NCBI GenBank assembly: GCA_018881555.1
Contig: JACAXG010000021.1
Location: 6,620,114-6,684,113, forward strand
Length of the DNA: 64,000 bases
Source of the DNA: Amblyornis subalaris
Lineage: Eukaryota > Chordata > Aves > Passeriformes > Ptilonorhynchidae
Reading direction: 5' to 3'
The first letter of the stretch is position 1; every line of letters starts with the position of its first letter. The notes under the pieces are model-generated. The model was not told the origin of the DNA and did no database searches. It saw only the letters and a list, made by a program, of their open reading frames with translations. Below are positions 34,821 through 50,179 of this stretch, piece after piece. The translations under genes and the position numbers were made by a program.

Positions 34821-37800
34821 AGAACAGAGAGGAACAAAGCTGTCCTTTTACAGAGGTGGTATTTGCATAGGAAGGGAAATACAAGGCCATGGTATCCGGT
34901 GGTAGAAGAGATGTTGGAGACACTCAGAAGGACGTAGGAGATGTTTTGGGGACTAATGTACAAGTAGCACTTACTGTAGGCCGCTGGTTGCTAATGCTAG
35001 CTCTTCAGTTTTGGGGAGGAGGAAACCTACTGGAATCGGCACTCATTGCGCTGCATTCAGCANCCCTTTGAAGGCTCACATCAGCAGTCTTCTATTCATG
35101 TACCTATTTCTGATTTTTTGTGACTGTGGGTCTGCTTTTTATGCAGTAGGTTTTACTGAATTATTTGTGTAATCCCCAAGCTAATTGTCTGCATTTCTTT
35201 TTAAACTGCTAAATTCATCTGATTCTTTCACTTGTCCTTCTGCAAAAGCCTAAATACTTAAGAGCATTCCTTTGTGTGCCATGGTTATTTTATTGATACC
35301 TAGTTTAATCCAGATAGTTTCTGATACTGGTATGGAATACATGCAGGTTAAGCTTTATGTGTAGTAAAGTGGTAAGACTGAGATGTGAGCTTTGGAATAT
35401 AGAAATCATTTTAAAATGTCTTGACAAGCTGTCTCTATAAATGGGATGACAGAGTAGAGTGTTTGCCCACTTGCTACAATTAATGTGTTTCTTTAATGTG
35501 TTTTTCTGCTAAGATGTTCCCAACACTATTCAATCCAGCAAGGGCATGTCTTGCAGCCAGCAGTGTACAGGAGCAGTAGTAACCTTTGGTGGAGCTGGAG
35601 ATGGTGTCTTAATCTGTGCTATCCAAATTTGCCTGCAGCTGATGTCTGAAATGATGAGTAGCATAAAGTGAATGTTGAATTATTAACATGCTAACTTTCC
35701 CGGAATCCTTTTTGCTGTCAAGTCTGTGTAGACCTATCATTACTGCATTGACTGCCTGTAATGCCCTTAAGCATCCTCTCTAATATTGATTTCTTGAAAA
35801 CTGGCATGGTCTTCTTCTATGTTAGTTTTAACATTCTTATTGACAAAATTGCCCTTTGACTTTTTGCAGGTATAGTTCAACGTGTATTGTGATACTTGTA
35901 GAGTGGCAAAATTAAAACAGTTTTTACTCAATAGAGATACCTGAAACTTCAGCATTGAAAGATATATATTACAAATTGAGAGTTTAAACTGTATTGATTG
36001 AAAGTGAGTCCAAATGATTTATTGTGGAACTGAAGTTGTAGTATGAATTGGACAAAACCTTTGAGTTTTTAAGCTTGCAAGTTGCCAAGTGGCTGCTTCT
36101 TGCCAAAAACTCCTCTGTTTAGATGACAAGTGAAGCAGTTCAGATAGCCTCAATACAGACACCTGAAAAAGATTCCATGTGTCCAGGCAACGATACTGGA
36201 GCTTGCTGCCCAAAAAAAAGGTAATGGNAATTTGTTTCACTCTGCATTTCCTAGAGACAGTAATTTTTTCAATTAGACTTAGACTTCTTAAAAAATTTTA
36301 GTCTGATGGAAAAGGAGAGCATGCTGCATAAGAGAAGGCNGTAGTACTGTGTTTTCTGAAATAGGTTTCAGATCACAGATGACATGTCACANTAACTTTC
36401 CATACCATATTGTGGATTGGATATCATATGATTACAGGTATTGGTTCTGTTACAGTATGGGAGTACATAATTGTATATTGTGTAGGATTAGCTGCTTCTC
36501 TTCAGCATTTGTTTATAACTACCTTAAATGCTTTGAGAGATGCCTTATTTGAAATGAATCAAATTGGTTCAACCGGGTGGATTTAGGAAGGTGATAAATC
36601 TGTGTTAGCATAAGGGAGGGACTTTCTAAACAAACAGACCTTCTTAAAAATGTTAATTGCCTTTACATTTCTAAGTGCTGATTCTCTTAAAAGTAATACA
36701 GTGCTGTTACTGCTGTAACTTTGCTAGTAATTAGAAAAAGCACCTTGACATGGAAGAGAGAAAGGGAAAAAATNTTCTAAAACTGTAATGGAGATATAAT
36801 CATAACTATGTATTTTAACAATTCCTATTTGGAGCCTTCAGTTCCTGTATTATTTAGATGACTTCTTTTGAAGGATTGTGTGTGTAGGCTGTGAGTTGAC
36901 ATAACAGATGCTTGAATTCTCTCTTCCCAGGTTGTGTGCCTTGCAATAAGCATTGCAATGCCTATAGCGTCGTAACTCTTAATATTTGGCAGCTCCTACT
37001 ACTGATTTCCTTATGTTACCAATTTGAACGTCCTGGTGCTTTTATTGTGGTGTTGAGTGACCTTTTTTGCATTTAATTTAACTCCTGTTGTATATAAATT
37101 TAGCAAGTGGTAACATGGCTAAAAAAAGCCNCAAATAGATCCAAGCGTCTAAGTAGTGTGGCAGAGAATTTATGCCTTCTGTAACTGTCTGCACATCAGC
37201 AGTGGCCAAGTTTTTTTTTAAGTCTGCTGTGATGGCTCAGTTTTAGTGCATTTATACTTGCAGACTTACCCTTAGAAGATGAGGAAGAACCTTCTTGGAG
37301 AGAGGGGAAGACCTTCCTCTGTTTATTAGTATNGTATATAAAGAAATAAAAAAAANCTCGTATTATCCCTTATAAATTTGGTACACCTTGATTTCTGTCA
37401 TTGTCAAACATATCAGCATTAGTGAATTCTTGTTGTATTTTCTGTACCTGGTGCTAACTGAAGTACTGTAATTTTGATATTTTTGCTTATTTTTTTCTCC
37501 ACTTTGTGGAGTTTAAATTCCTTCTAAATTTTGGAAATACTTATGGTCACGCTTAGGATTGTGTGTATTCTATTTGTAAGATAGGGAAAAATGTGATTAG
37601 TTGGCATGTATTGTAATGGNTTAATTCCCCTAACAGACAAAATGTGACACTGTTGTGCCTTTGAGAATACGTTGTGGGATATTTGTTCTAAATACGAGCT
37701 CTGTGCAGAAAGACATGTATAAACAAGGTCTAAGCTTTTTTTTCCTGTCGGGAACAGCAGAAATTTAGGATGTAGTATTGAGGATAAAAAATTCCTAAGT

Positions 37801-40800
37801 GGCTTTAATGATAGTAGCAAGACTTGATTCAAAAGCTGACCTCTCTTAAACGCATTTGTAGCCACTAGGAGCTAGGGTGAAGTTCTCTACACACATAAAA
37901 ATTAATTTTTGGGGACTCTGGCTTAAAAATCAGTGAATACTATTCAGAGAAGAATTAGTCAAGGTAGCCATCTGCAGATAATCTGTTCTTTCCCTTTGTG
38001 ACCATTTCATCTGAGACACTCAGAAGGATATTAATCTTTCGAAAACTATCAGACTGTTGACTGTAACCTACAGCTAAAGCATCTTTAAAATTTTGTAGCT
38101 CAGTCACCTTTGCTGTCTTGGTAGTGGAAGTGTACAATTATGTCAGGTTTCCTTCCTCTTTATCCTACAGTGTAATGAAGTTTGTAACAATGGAGTTTTT
38201 TTATTATCCGAAAGCATGTACTCGGTACTGAATTAACTGATCTGAACTATGCTGCTTTCTCTGATTTTCCTGACAATTGATTCTGTAGGAGTTTTTTATG
38301 GTTTTATGCTTAAGATGCCATTTTTAGAAAGGCTTAACTAGAAAGGGCTAAGCCTATTCTATTGCANAATCAACCGGGAAAGTTTTTATTTATTTTCAAG
38401 ATTTCTTCTGAATGTGAATAATACTATAGTTTGCTAACACCTTGCTCTTCTAGGGAAGGGAGTGACAGACTCTGGAAGCTCTTTACTACTGCTATAGTAG
38501 GTAGAGTGGATGAGACTGGGAAGTGAGGTGTGGTTTAGGGACATGCTGTTTTGGCCCAGAGGACTTGAGAAAAGGTGTACCTTGTAAAGTTATCAGGTGG
38601 CAGGTGTGGTGGATTCTTTCTCAGAACATCTGACCAGTGCTCAGGCTGGTTTTATGCAGGTGGACATTTACAAAATCTAAGTAATCTATCTGTAGTGGTT
38701 GTGGTTTTTTTTAAAGCATCGATTTGAAGGCCAGATGTTTAAGACAACAAATGGACAGATGGTTTAAAACTGACTCATTAGGTATTGCTGCCCAGGTATT
38801 CCAGCTAGTAATGTGATATTAAATTTACCTCATGGGGAAACACTATGAGAATGTGCTGAAATGATAGGCACTGCAGCAATAGTAAACATGATCTTTGGTT
38901 GCCCATGCGTATCATTTCTGACCTGGAATTTTGAATCCCCATCAGGAAGATGACTGTTTGTAGACTCTGCCCTTTGCATCAAGGAAAAACACAAACACAT
39001 ACAGAATACAAACACATCTTTCTCAATCTGCAGCTCCTGGGTTGCTGTGGAAAGCATAATGTGTATCTAGAACTTTACTTACACTGTAGTCATGTAAGAT
39101 AAGATAAAAGCTAGTTAGAAACTTTAGCAGGCTTTTCTCTAGAAAGTCCTAGCAGCCCCAATAAACATGTTTGTTCAAAGTAAAAGTACTCTGCTTACAN
39201 TGCTTTGTTGTTTCAGTTGAGGGGGTTTTTTTTAAAGAAAACTAACATATAAATGGAATACATTTTAACTCTTGAAGATATTTCCTGCTCCGTAGTTCAG
39301 TTCAAGATCAGATGACTGAAAATGAAAGAGTTTAGTACTTGGATGTTTTTGCTGAAGCATGTTAGATNGCTGCTCTCTTCAGCCTCCTCTCTTCCTAAAG
39401 CTGGCTGTTTGAAAAGCTGCCCAGCGTAACTGATGGAGAGATGATTCCACATTTCTCTGCTTGAGTTGCGCTGAACATATAACTCATCTGTTACAGAAGA
39501 ACAGACTAGTAAGTGCTTGCCAGTGATCTCCCAGTAGGCAAATGGAGATTGCACACGTGCATTCTGAATTCCAGTAAGGCTGGCTTTTGGTATTCCTTCA
39601 TCTTCTGCTTGTATAATTCAACAAAGTTTGATTTACTCATCAGCCAGATGAGCAGTCTCTGCTTCAGGCATTCGCTTGTACCAGCATAACTGTCTGTATG
39701 TCTGCTCAGCCACATAGTATGGAATGGGAACGAGCTGCTGAGAGAAAGTATCACTTCAGCTACCATTCCTGCCAAGATACCCACAATGATCTAAAGCTTA
39801 CCTGAAAGTGAGTCACAGAGAGTTTAGAAATTACAAAAGTGCAAATACGTATTCAAGACAGGTCTGCAGGAAGAAAGTTTGGAGTAGGTTTTGTAAGATG
39901 TATCAAAAAGCAGCTTTCTGATGCTGTAATTTATGTCCCACCATTTGTGAGGTGATATATAAAAGTATGGACCTAATTAGAATGCTAAGGCCACGGTATT
40001 ACTAAGCTTTTAGGTGAGTGTAAAATGCTGGTCTAACAGGGTACTCCTGTTGGAAATCCATCACTTAATAGTTCAAATGACCAACTGGCTCAGTTGCAAG
40101 TCTGAACTGCAAACTTCAACTTGCTGAACTAAACTTTCCCTTGAACCTCAAGTAAATTTATTTCAAGGCATTTAGCTTTTCAAGAAGTTCTAGGTGTTAC
40201 TTCTAAAACATAATGGAAGGATACTTCTGCAGTGTTTTCAAAACCATAATATTAACTGCTTCAAAAAGGATAAAGCACCTAAATTGCTTCATAGAGTTTT
40301 TAGTTTTGAACTTTAGTTAGTTCTCCTTACTTTAACTGTTTAATATGAATGTTTTAGTGCAGTTTCTATGTTTGAAAAGGGGGGAAAAAAATTAACCAAG
40401 AAGCCCCACACCCACAAAACCACAAATCAAGACTTTGTCTAGTCTTGGTTGATTCAAAGTGTTGTTGTATAGAACCAAGAACCACTTAGCAAATGTAGAG
40501 AGATTTCATTATCCTTTTATTACAAAGAANGGATGACTGTCTCTTTAAGGTGGAAGTTGTGCATTGTAAGTAAGCAGAAATTAGCTCCAGGTTCAGTTTG
40601 GGTTTGTTGTATAGGTACACTGAGGAAGAACTACTGCATGAACTTGCAGTACTAGTGCACTGCCCTGGTGTGTGCTCTCCCCTTCCCAGAAAAATCAGGT
40701 AGCCTAAGGAATGCCTCTTTCAGGACAGGGATGTTATCTTACATGTAACTGTGTGTTGGAAACATGCAGGTGGTAGGTTGCGATTTACTGCCTAACCTGT

Positions 40801-43800
40801 GGCATACACTACTCCTCTTTTCCTTCTGCCTTCTTCTGTCTTTTACTTCTGCAAAACCTTTTAGTATCTGTGTGACTCAGTTTACAGTTCTGGAGGACAA
40901 TATCGGCAGTGGTGGTATTGTGCTGTCATTAGATTATAGCTCTTTCTGCTGATGTTCAGTCAGTGAGTTGGTTTGTTTGTTTACTTGTTTTAAAGCAGCA
41001 ATGATTTGGTTATCCGTGAAAGGTCAGAGTCCAGGTCTGGCTGGTTGTGAGGCAGAATAAANACTGTTTTTTTCTGGTACTTCTCTGACCACAGTCTGGA
41101 AACTTGCAAAGGACTGGATGTTGTTGCGTGTTTTGTTTGGTTTAAACATTAGGATTCAGCTTGAGGATCATTAGTGCTTTGCTACCAGCAAAAATTTGGT
41201 ACTATTATTAAGTGTGTATTTAATCATCAGGAAAACCAGCATTTGATGCCTACGCTCTGTAAAATAACATGATAGGGTTCTTCAAATCTCTCTGGACTGT
41301 GTCATTTTTTTAATGTGCTTATTTTGGAATATTGAGTTTAGTTCTTCAACAATGAATTACTTACAATGGCTTTGGCTGTATGGTCTTACCTTCTGAAGAA
41401 AATACTGGAAACATGATGAAATTCGAATTCTTTATTAGCCAAGAAATATTTAGATTTTGCTCAGTTAAAAACTATTGTACTGTGGGGTGCTGGTGTCTTC
41501 GTAGCAAAAAAGTTTACTGAACTAACTTAGTCCTACTGAAATATTACGTTTACATACTACAAAGATTTAAGTAACCCAGATAAAATGTTTATTACATCTT
41601 GTAATTTTGTTAAGTCTTTAATAGGAAGCACTCAGCTTTATTCTTGTGATGTAATTTAAGATGAGCAATCTGGACAAGACGTTTTCATTTGTGTATTGTG
41701 CGCATTTTCAGCATACAAATTATTAGGGCCTGGAAAAAATAGTTTGTTATCACAAAGCGGCATCATGAATCTAAATATCTTTTCATACTGAAGGGAACAA
41801 AACTGTGCAGCTTATTTGGAGAGGTAGGAGTTGCTATTGTACACAATTAAGTAGAAGTAGTGTCCCTTCTTTGTGCCATGTTCAGTGGTGGAAGATATAT
41901 CTTAAGGTGCTTTTGTCTTGCTGAATACTGTATTTCCCACTTCTAAGAATCAGTGTAGATAGAATTTGTATAAATAGAATCATATTCTTGGGTAAAATGC
42001 TCTTAGCCCAAAATATCTGTCTTTGAATCTGCCCTACTGTAAGCAACCTATCTCCTGGCTAAAAGTCATCCACNTCTAAGGAATGCTCTCACATCCTCTG
42101 TAGAGTAGAATTTGGAAGGGGTCAAGTCTCTTGCTTCTGAAAAGCATAATGCTCATCTTCCAGGGCTGCTTTTGTGAGTTTGCCGCTTTTAAAGGCCACT
42201 GAAGTAACCCCAGAAGCACTGAGGCTCCTGAGCACTGCATCATGCAAGCCCCTTTGACCCTCCCAGCTGGGGGCGTCTGCTGAAGGTGAGACACTGCATG
42301 GAGGGAGCTGCCTTGTGGCCACACATTCTGTGTCCGTGCCCTAAAGCCTCAAGGATTTGAGAAGAGGGAATTAAGCTGCTTTGCATAACTTTGTGAATCT
42401 GTGCTGGATGTGTTTCATTTTTTTCTCTGAAGTTCTTGGATATGGAAAAGTCTTTTACTAAGACTTTTTTACTTTTTGGGGACGGCTTTTGCCTTCTAAT
42501 CCAATACAATGATTTAGGATACTTTTCCAGAGTTCATTAATGATTTAGCGGATGCTGCTTAAGGTGTAGTTACACAATACTTGGAACAAATATGAATTGG
42601 CAGCAGTTCCTTGTTTGGCATTTCTGTCATTGGCACTTGTCTGATCTGGCATTTCCTAAGCTGTTTTGGAGACCTCAAGTGACAGAAAATAATTGACTTT
42701 TTATGGATTAGTTTGGTTCCTTGAACCATCCATCCTGTTGTGGTGCCTGAGAAGAGAGAATGTTGAGGGAAATACAAGGCTTGTAGCAGTGTAGAGCTAT
42801 AGGCATAAAACTTACTTAACCCCAGCAATTCTTCAAACAGTGGCAAAGTAGTCCTTTTGATCAATTTTCTGCTTATGACACTTTTTGGTAGTTGAAAAGC
42901 ATTATTTAGTGTTTGGAAGAGGCAAGGCATAATAAAAAGTTGTCATAGCTCCATTCTTCCATCAGTGGGCTTAAAGTCAAGGTCTGCAGTAGGTCCCCTT
43001 ATCACTCAGCTCCTCAGAGTGCTTTAATCAGTTTAAAATCTTCAGTGTCCCAGTAAGGCTTGTATTTCCCTCATGCCCCAGACAAAGCTGGCTGTTACCC
43101 AGAATTTTTCCTGCAATAGTTCTTTCTACCAGTGTACTCTCATGACAACTTCTGTAAGGTGCAGTGGTTTATAAGACTAAATATGATCCTAATCCATGAA
43201 GGATTTTGAGCATTTGCATCCTGTTCAAAACAATGGGTAGATGCTTTTGTAGATCCACACATCTGAATTGTTAATAATTTGTTACTTTTACATTTTAAGC
43301 TGTATTTCTGGTTAATTTTATAGAAAACTTTTTAAAGAAATGTAATGATTCCTGTTTCAGATGACCTGAAATACTTTTACAATTGAAACTTATTTATTTT
43401 AACTCTTTTGTGTATTTTTATGTCTAAGTAAGCAGAATAAAGAGCTCGCAAATTAAACATGCTGCACATGGTGGGTTTAAGTCTTGTCAAACCTCGAGTG
43501 TACTCTGTCATTTGAGTAAGTGAATAAAATTAAGGTGTAGCCCAGTGATGTTAGCAGGCATGCAAAAGCTATTCCTTGTGTTACTGAATTCAGGGACTTG
43601 AATGGCAGGTAGTACACTGATGACTTTTTAAGTGCTTGTCAGTGTTGGTGAAGGAAATAGAGAAAAAAATTAATCTGATTTTTTGTTAGCATAAATCTTG
43701 AATATGGTGTTTAGAGGATGTACTGAAAGGTCTTTGGACGTCCAGGCACAGCTTTAGTTCAAACACTTCTATTTAGGAAAAAGTTGTATTCATGAAAAAA

Positions 43801-45284
43801 TTCATGTACAAATCTGTTGTACGCCATCTGGAGTAGCTNACTACTTCCTTTGTTTCTTTCTAGGAAATACCAAAATAAAGCAGATGTTGTGTCCTGTACT
43901 GTTATCTCAAGGTTTTGCAAGTCATTCTGTTACGTGCTTCTTGGCAGCAGGAATGTAAACTAATTCTTTCAGCACTGAACTAGAACCTTGACAAGGTTAA
44001 AATTACAGGTAAGAATGAATTCTACAATGCNGAAATTTATGGGAATATATAATTGCTTTTACTCTGACTGTTTTAATTTGCAATTTGTAATTGACCATGG
44101 ATTTAACAGACATTTCTGAACAGATTGGATAAAATGATGTGTTTTTTTCTTTAAATCTATTTGAATTTTGCGTAGTGTTAATTTTTAATAGGGAGGAAAT
44201 ATAATTGCAAGTATAGCTTCTCTCTGTTACAATACAAAGCACTGTTAATCAATGGGGGGCGGGGAAATGTAATTTTTTGCCACCTAAAATGTCTGCTGAC
44301 CCAGATTTTGTAGAAGTTATGTTCTCACAGAGAAGACTGTACAGTGTCAGTAAAAGTCATGAAGTGTTTTGCCACTGTGTTGAGATCAGCTTACTGTCTG
44401 CATGTGGCTTTTTTCCTACAAGGTTTGTATTTCCTTAAATGCTCTAATAACAGCAGTACTACTTAAATTATCTGTTTTAGTCAGTTACAGAAAATGTCTA
44501 AATTTCCCTTACAAGGTCCCATGTAGCTTCAGCTTTTGAATCACCTTTTCAAGGGTAAAGGTTGATGTCTTTTTTTTTCCACGTCAGTGAAAATGTTTTG
44601 GCTGCTGGTTTTCTGTCATTAACTTTTTCTGACAACGATGGAGAACTCTTGTCACAGTCTGTCACCTTCTTCTGAACTCGTGTGTAGGGAACTAAAAGTC
44701 AATGTTCTTTGAATCCTCTTTTAGAAAAGGATAAATACAATGTTATAAAGCTATGGTAATGGGAAAAAACCCCACATCACCACAAATACCTAGAGTTTTC
44801 ACAGAGATTGCATATTTTGGTTTTCATGTTTCTGAAAGATTTATTTCTGTTTTTAAACTGGGACTGTTTTGAAGACTGTCTTTGAAATGGCTTTATTGCT
44901 TGTGTCTGATCTTCAGAATTATGATCAAGTCAAGGTCTTTTAGTCTTGATTTCACATTTTGGTGTCTTCGACAGGAAGAGTTGCTTGCTATTTTTCAATC
45001 GTGGCAGGCGAGAGTCTGATCTGTTGGTATGAAGCAGTCCAATCTGTCTTACTCTGAAGTTCAATAATGCATAGGTTGTAAGTCAGTGACAGGTTTGTGC
45101 CAAGGAGGTGGCACTGATTGTTCTGATAATACAATGAAAGAAGGGTTTAATTGTGGTTGGTCTTGAGGTTTTTTTGTTAGCGTTGTTAGTGTTAGCTGAT
45201 TGAACATTTGTACTTATTTTGCAGTGATGTAATGTTGAAAAAAGGCACAACTCTTCTTATACTGTACAAGTCAGACTTAATTTG

Positions 45285-45325
45285 AGTGGACCTTTAGTAC
45301 TCATCTAGCCCAACCCTTGTGTCTT
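45285..45325 (-). mobile_element. Possible CR1 3'-end relic
   Basis: GGACCTTTAGTACTCATCTAGCCCAACCC resembles the inverted complement of the common CR1 3' end (a GGACCT...ATCTAGTCCAACCC pattern). Only about 40 bases match, so it may be chance. Confidence 0.3.
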
Positions 45326-48300
45326 GCTTCCTCAGATTTCTGTGTGAATCAAGAAGTCACCCCTGAATTATATAAATGAAGGTTTATTGGTTTACTGTGG
45401 TTTTGCAGACCTGCTGCAGAACACTTACTCTGGTGTTCCAGACCTGTTTAGGAACAATTCACTGATNATAGGAATTGGTGATTCACTGCTGCCCTGTTCT
45501 CCCAAAAGTGCATCTGACAAGCTGTGAAAAATATAAGAAAAGTTGTCTTAAATGCCTAAATTTAGAATAAGGGAGACCTCACTCCTAGTGACATACTGTG
45601 TCATGCTAATGAGTAAAATTCTGTGGATTTAATACCAGTAGTGTAGTGGATAAACTTTGGCTCTTTTTCCTCACAATCTGAGGTGCTATTTCTGTAATAA
45701 AAACCTGTCTGCTGTTTGTTAGATTGATGATTGAAAAGGAGCAAACTAAATTTAACTCAAAATGCTTGGTCTTTTATTAACTTTAGAAAACCAAAACAGC
45801 AGTTCTTCATAGAAATAATTTTAAACTTTATTTGTGAAGGATCACTTTTATACTAAGTTAATGCTTTGTAGTATTGAAGTGCCACGTGTGCATCTGTTTT
45901 GAGCAGCCNAGTAAAGAAGTGAGAATGTGCTTATTGGCTACAGGAAATACAAGGAGATACGGACAGACCATTTCAGCAAACATCATAGGATATAAATCTT
46001 GTCCCAGTATGGTCAGTAGGGATAAGCAGCAGTATGGTGCAGACTTCAGGGTGGTTTAATAAAGCCACACTGATTGCAGGGTTTGAGTTAAGGACAAAAT
46101 GTGACTTCAAGGTTAATAAACGTGGACAGGTAATACCTGAATTAACCAGGTAGGCCCATTTCACTGAAGTGCCAGTGCACCAAATTTCTATTCCAAGAAA
46201 ATGGTACAAGAGCATGAATGCTGACTTAGGCAGAGCTATCTTTACTCTTAAAGACTTNAGCTTTCCTTCTGTTCCCCATGCAGGTGCTGGCAGCAGTAAT
46301 CTGCTTTGNGCTGTCTGGGCCCAACATTGTTATATTTGATGAAGCAGCTTGGGTGTTTGCTTATATTATGTGTTACTTTTTGTATAGCTACTCTGTAACT
46401 CAGATAAACTGTTTGGACAAAACAAATGGGATTAAATTTCCCANTCTTCATAGTGTTTGGAGGAAGTCTTGGTAAAGAAGAACTGAATTTGTTACCTGAA
46501 AACCTAAGATGAGTGACATTAATTAAGACATTGACTACAGTAGTCTTTTCTTATGAGAATGGCACTGCATACTTCTTCAGTTAAGTCCCTAGCAGTGGTG
46601 CCAGTGTGAGCTAAGGAGTGCTGATTATCAGATTATTATTCTGTGCTGCACTGGCAAGCAAAGAATTTTGTGTAGCTAACTAGAAAAAGCANTGGTTATT
46701 TTTTTTAAGTTTTCATTTGGCCACAGAACTGTGTGAAATTGACTTCTGTCAATTGAATAAGAAGCAAACTGCATGGTAAAGGTTTTGTGTAAAAAAATAC
46801 ATCAACCTGGGCACTGATGACTTTGTACTATATGCTGTGGTTAAAAATCTAGATTTAGAGTTCACTTTCAAGATATTTGTGAAGTTTATCTTGAATATTT
46901 GAGCTATGATCTGTAAATTTGTACCTATGAAGCTTCATTCCAGAAAAATAAGAAGCCTCAGCATAAAGTGTGCAGTTTGTTCATGGGAGACAGATGGTTG
47001 TGGCATAAGCTGAGCTGGAAGATCTGTAGTTAAGTAGCTTCATCCATGTTTCAGTAAGGTACAAGAAAGCAGACTATAAAATTAATCTCNGAAAGGACCA
47101 CAAGCATATGTTTTTCTGGTGTTAACAACATAGCTAGAAAGGTTACCCACTCTTAACCTAGCTCCTGGTGCTCCTTTCTATTTTTTTCAGTCTTTTCTGT
47201 TGAAGGTTACAACCCCCTTGGATCTGCTGTCTAAGCTGCTGGCTTCCAGACCCACTGGAAGTCAAAGTCACGAAGTTTCAAAATACTAAAGCTAACTTGG
47301 CAGTTCTTCACTGAAACAGTTCAGAGAGTAAGGGCAAAAACATCTCAGCCAGCAGTTCTGAAAGAAAAGAAATTGCTAGCACAATATAGTGGTGAGTAGC
47401 CGAGGCAGAGCAGAAGCATTAATGTTTTCAGGTAGTGCTACTGACATTGAAAATAGATGTGAATCTACAGCATTAAATTATGCCTGTGATTGTTTTGTGC
47501 CTCCAGACCAGTTTGAAGTAGCTAAAGTTCATTCTCACATCTTCATCTCCTTTGTAACTTAATGGTTTAAAACTAGTGTGGTGGCGGAAAGTTGTGTTTT
47601 GTTTATCTTTGTTATTGTTTCTTTCCCCCCAGCTGTTGTAACANTAGAGATGCTGAAATTAATTTAAAAATTACAGCTGTAGCTCCTAGGCATGTATGCT
47701 ACCTGATGGGGATGACTTGCAAAATATTTTGAAATTCCTGGTTTGGAAGCCTATTTGGCTTCTTTTGCGACATCCTGGCAGGAAAAGTCTTTGGTAGTAG
47801 GCTCTATATTGAAGATTTATGTTGGTACTTAATTTCTTTCTGTCAGTATCTTTGGTCAGCTGACAGCCTTCCTAAAGGCAACTCCTAAAGGCCACAGATG
47901 ACCTAAAAACAAAACAAAATCCTCAAAACAAATAAACCCCAGGAATGGTAATAACTGTTCTTCTACTTTTAAGTGAAAAAAAATTCAGATCTTATCTTTA
48001 GATTGCAATAATTTGTTTGACTCTGCCAGTGTTCATGGCTATGTAGTTAGAGTAGCTGTTAGAGCCAAGCTTCAAGTAGAGCTCTTGCTTAAAGCCTCAA
48101 TAACTATTGGCCTAATGTAAATTCGTGTAGTGCCAGCATTTACTTTCAGAAAGTTAGAAGCAAGACCAAGTTTTCTGGGATCAAAAATCCAAGATCTTTA
48201 AAGCTGGTTTCACTCACCAAATGAACTTCTATTTAGTGTACATACATTACACTATCTCTTTATGCTGTAAGGACAGTGAAAGTGTAATAATAGTATATTG

Positions 48301-48999
48301 TAAGCAAACACAAGATTAGTAAGTGATCAGTATTTTTTTGTGTAAATTGCCTTATCCTGGTTTGTGCCTCTTCAATCTTTATGAATTTCAAAACTATCTG
48401 CAGTGTGTGTAGACACATGTACTCTCTAAAGTCTGTGTGCGCACATGACACACACTAGAGAGAGACTGCAAGATGGAGACAGAGGAGCTTTTATCAAGAC
48501 TAAAGTTTGATTTTTTTACATAAGCCAGAGAAGTTATTTCTTCCTGCACTTTAAATAAGTTTTGAAATTGTTTGTCATAGATACTTTGATTATTTATCTG
48601 TCATTTACATCTTTAATATCTAGTGCAGCATTTTTTCTGTTGAAATGTCATTCTTTTTTTATAACTGGAGCACATGTGCTTTGTAACAGGAAACTCTGGC
48701 ACTGTTTCTTCTCCACGGCACTGACTTACTAGTAATGGCTGGCCTGTTGAGTGAATCCTTCTGAGGAAGAGANGTTTTACAGTACACTTTTATGACCTAA
48801 GCCCAAAAGATTTATGTTGGACCATTCTCATATTATGAAAAGATAACTTGATGGCCAACAGTCCCAAAGGCAATAATGTATTAGTTTAGTTCTGATGTTC
48901 CCTTTGAAACGACATGTGATGTGAAAATTATTTTATAGGATTTACAAAAACTTTGATTATGGCTTTTAGACCTTTAGAATCTGATTATGTGTTGGTTGC

Positions 49000-49538
49000 T
49001 GTCATAGTTTAACCCTGGCCAGCTACTAAGCACCACACAACTGCTTGCTCATTCCGCCTCCTCAATGGAATGGAAAGAGAATCATAAAAATGAGAAAATT
49101 CATGGGTTGAGATACAAACTTTTTAATGGGACATGAAAGGAAGAAAAAGAATTAAAATATGCAAAACAAGTGATGCACAATGCAACTGCTCACCACTTGC
49201 CAACTAATGTGAGCCAGTTCCTAAGCAGTAGCCCTGGCCAGCTTTCTCCCCACTTTATGTGTCGAGCATGATGTCATATGTTTTGGAGTATTTCTTTGGC
49301 CACTTTGGGCCAGCTGTCATGGCTGTGTCTTCTCCCAACTTCTTGTGCCACTCCAGCCTTCTCTGTTGACGGGGCATGAGAAGCAGAAAAGTCCTTGACT
49401 TAGTATAAACACTACATAACACACTGATGTTTTTAGTTGTTGCTATCAACATTATCTCATACTGTATCCAAACCACAACTCTATACCAGCTACTAGGATG
49501 AAGATTAGTTAACTGTATCCCACCTGAGAGCAGGACTA
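49000..49538 (-). mobile_element. ERV-L-like LTR (3' LTR of the - strand provirus)
   Basis: It is clearly homologous to 53064-53617 along its whole length. In provirus orientation it starts near TAGTCCTG and ends TATGACA, matching the TG...CA rule apart from one changed base at the 5' edge. Shared blocks include AGCAGTAGCCCTGGCCAG, AGCATGATGTCATAT, TTTGGGCCAGCTGTC and ATACTGTATCCAAACCACAA. In a 60-base comparison (49242-49301 against 53325-53384) I count about 15 differences, mostly transitions, so the insertion is old. Confidence 0.88.
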
Positions 49539-49556
49539 TATCCGCCCCTTATTCTT
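49539..49556 (-). other. Polypurine tract of the ERV
   Basis: Read on the - strand, AAGAATAAGGGGCGGATA lies immediately upstream of the 3' LTR, where a retrovirus has its plus-strand primer. It agrees with the inferred - orientation. Confidence 0.45.
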
Positions 49557-50179
49557 TACCATTTGCATCATACCCAGGTCCCACACTTTCCAATACATCC
49601 CAAGTAATTGCTATCACCTTTCCTGTCTTTTGATATATATGCACAGATATCATTCCCGTAGTCTATGGACCATTCCTCCAAAATGTCTGTTGAGTTTCAG
49701 TCTGTGATTTTGAGCTTCATTATTTCCTGTCCTAGTAGTCCTTCAGGACAGGAGAGATTGTGTGTAGTGTTGGATTGTTTTATGCTGAAGACAGCACTAG
49801 TTCCATCACTAGTTGTGATCACTTGTTGTGCTTGTCTGGTTCTATCATCAAAATTCATTCTTCATTAATCTGGGTAATTCGATTACAATACCCTTGATAT
49901 AGCATTTAACAACCATAGTAGTGATGACCTACAATATTTTATAGCAAATAACATACTACAGTTCAAATCATTTGCTGTTCTTACCCAGAATCAAGTGCCC
50001 TTGAGGTACACATTGGACTTTCCCATCCTTCTGCATTACCCACCAAGTGCACCCAGTTCTTTGAGGAAATGCTATCCCATGGATGATCACTGGATCTCCT
50101 GTGGAGGTCCCTTGACCTCTCTTTATTTTATGGCAAAACCAGTTTTCAGAAGTATTTGAACAATTTTTTCCCTCTCTCA

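Noticed and set aside
39297..39784. Two overlapping - strand frames (92 and 85 codons) that look protein-like and could be a frameshifted pseudogene
   Set aside because: I recognise no family, and about twenty other non-coding frames of 90 codons or more occur in this window, so the length is expected by chance. A protein search of both frames would settle it.
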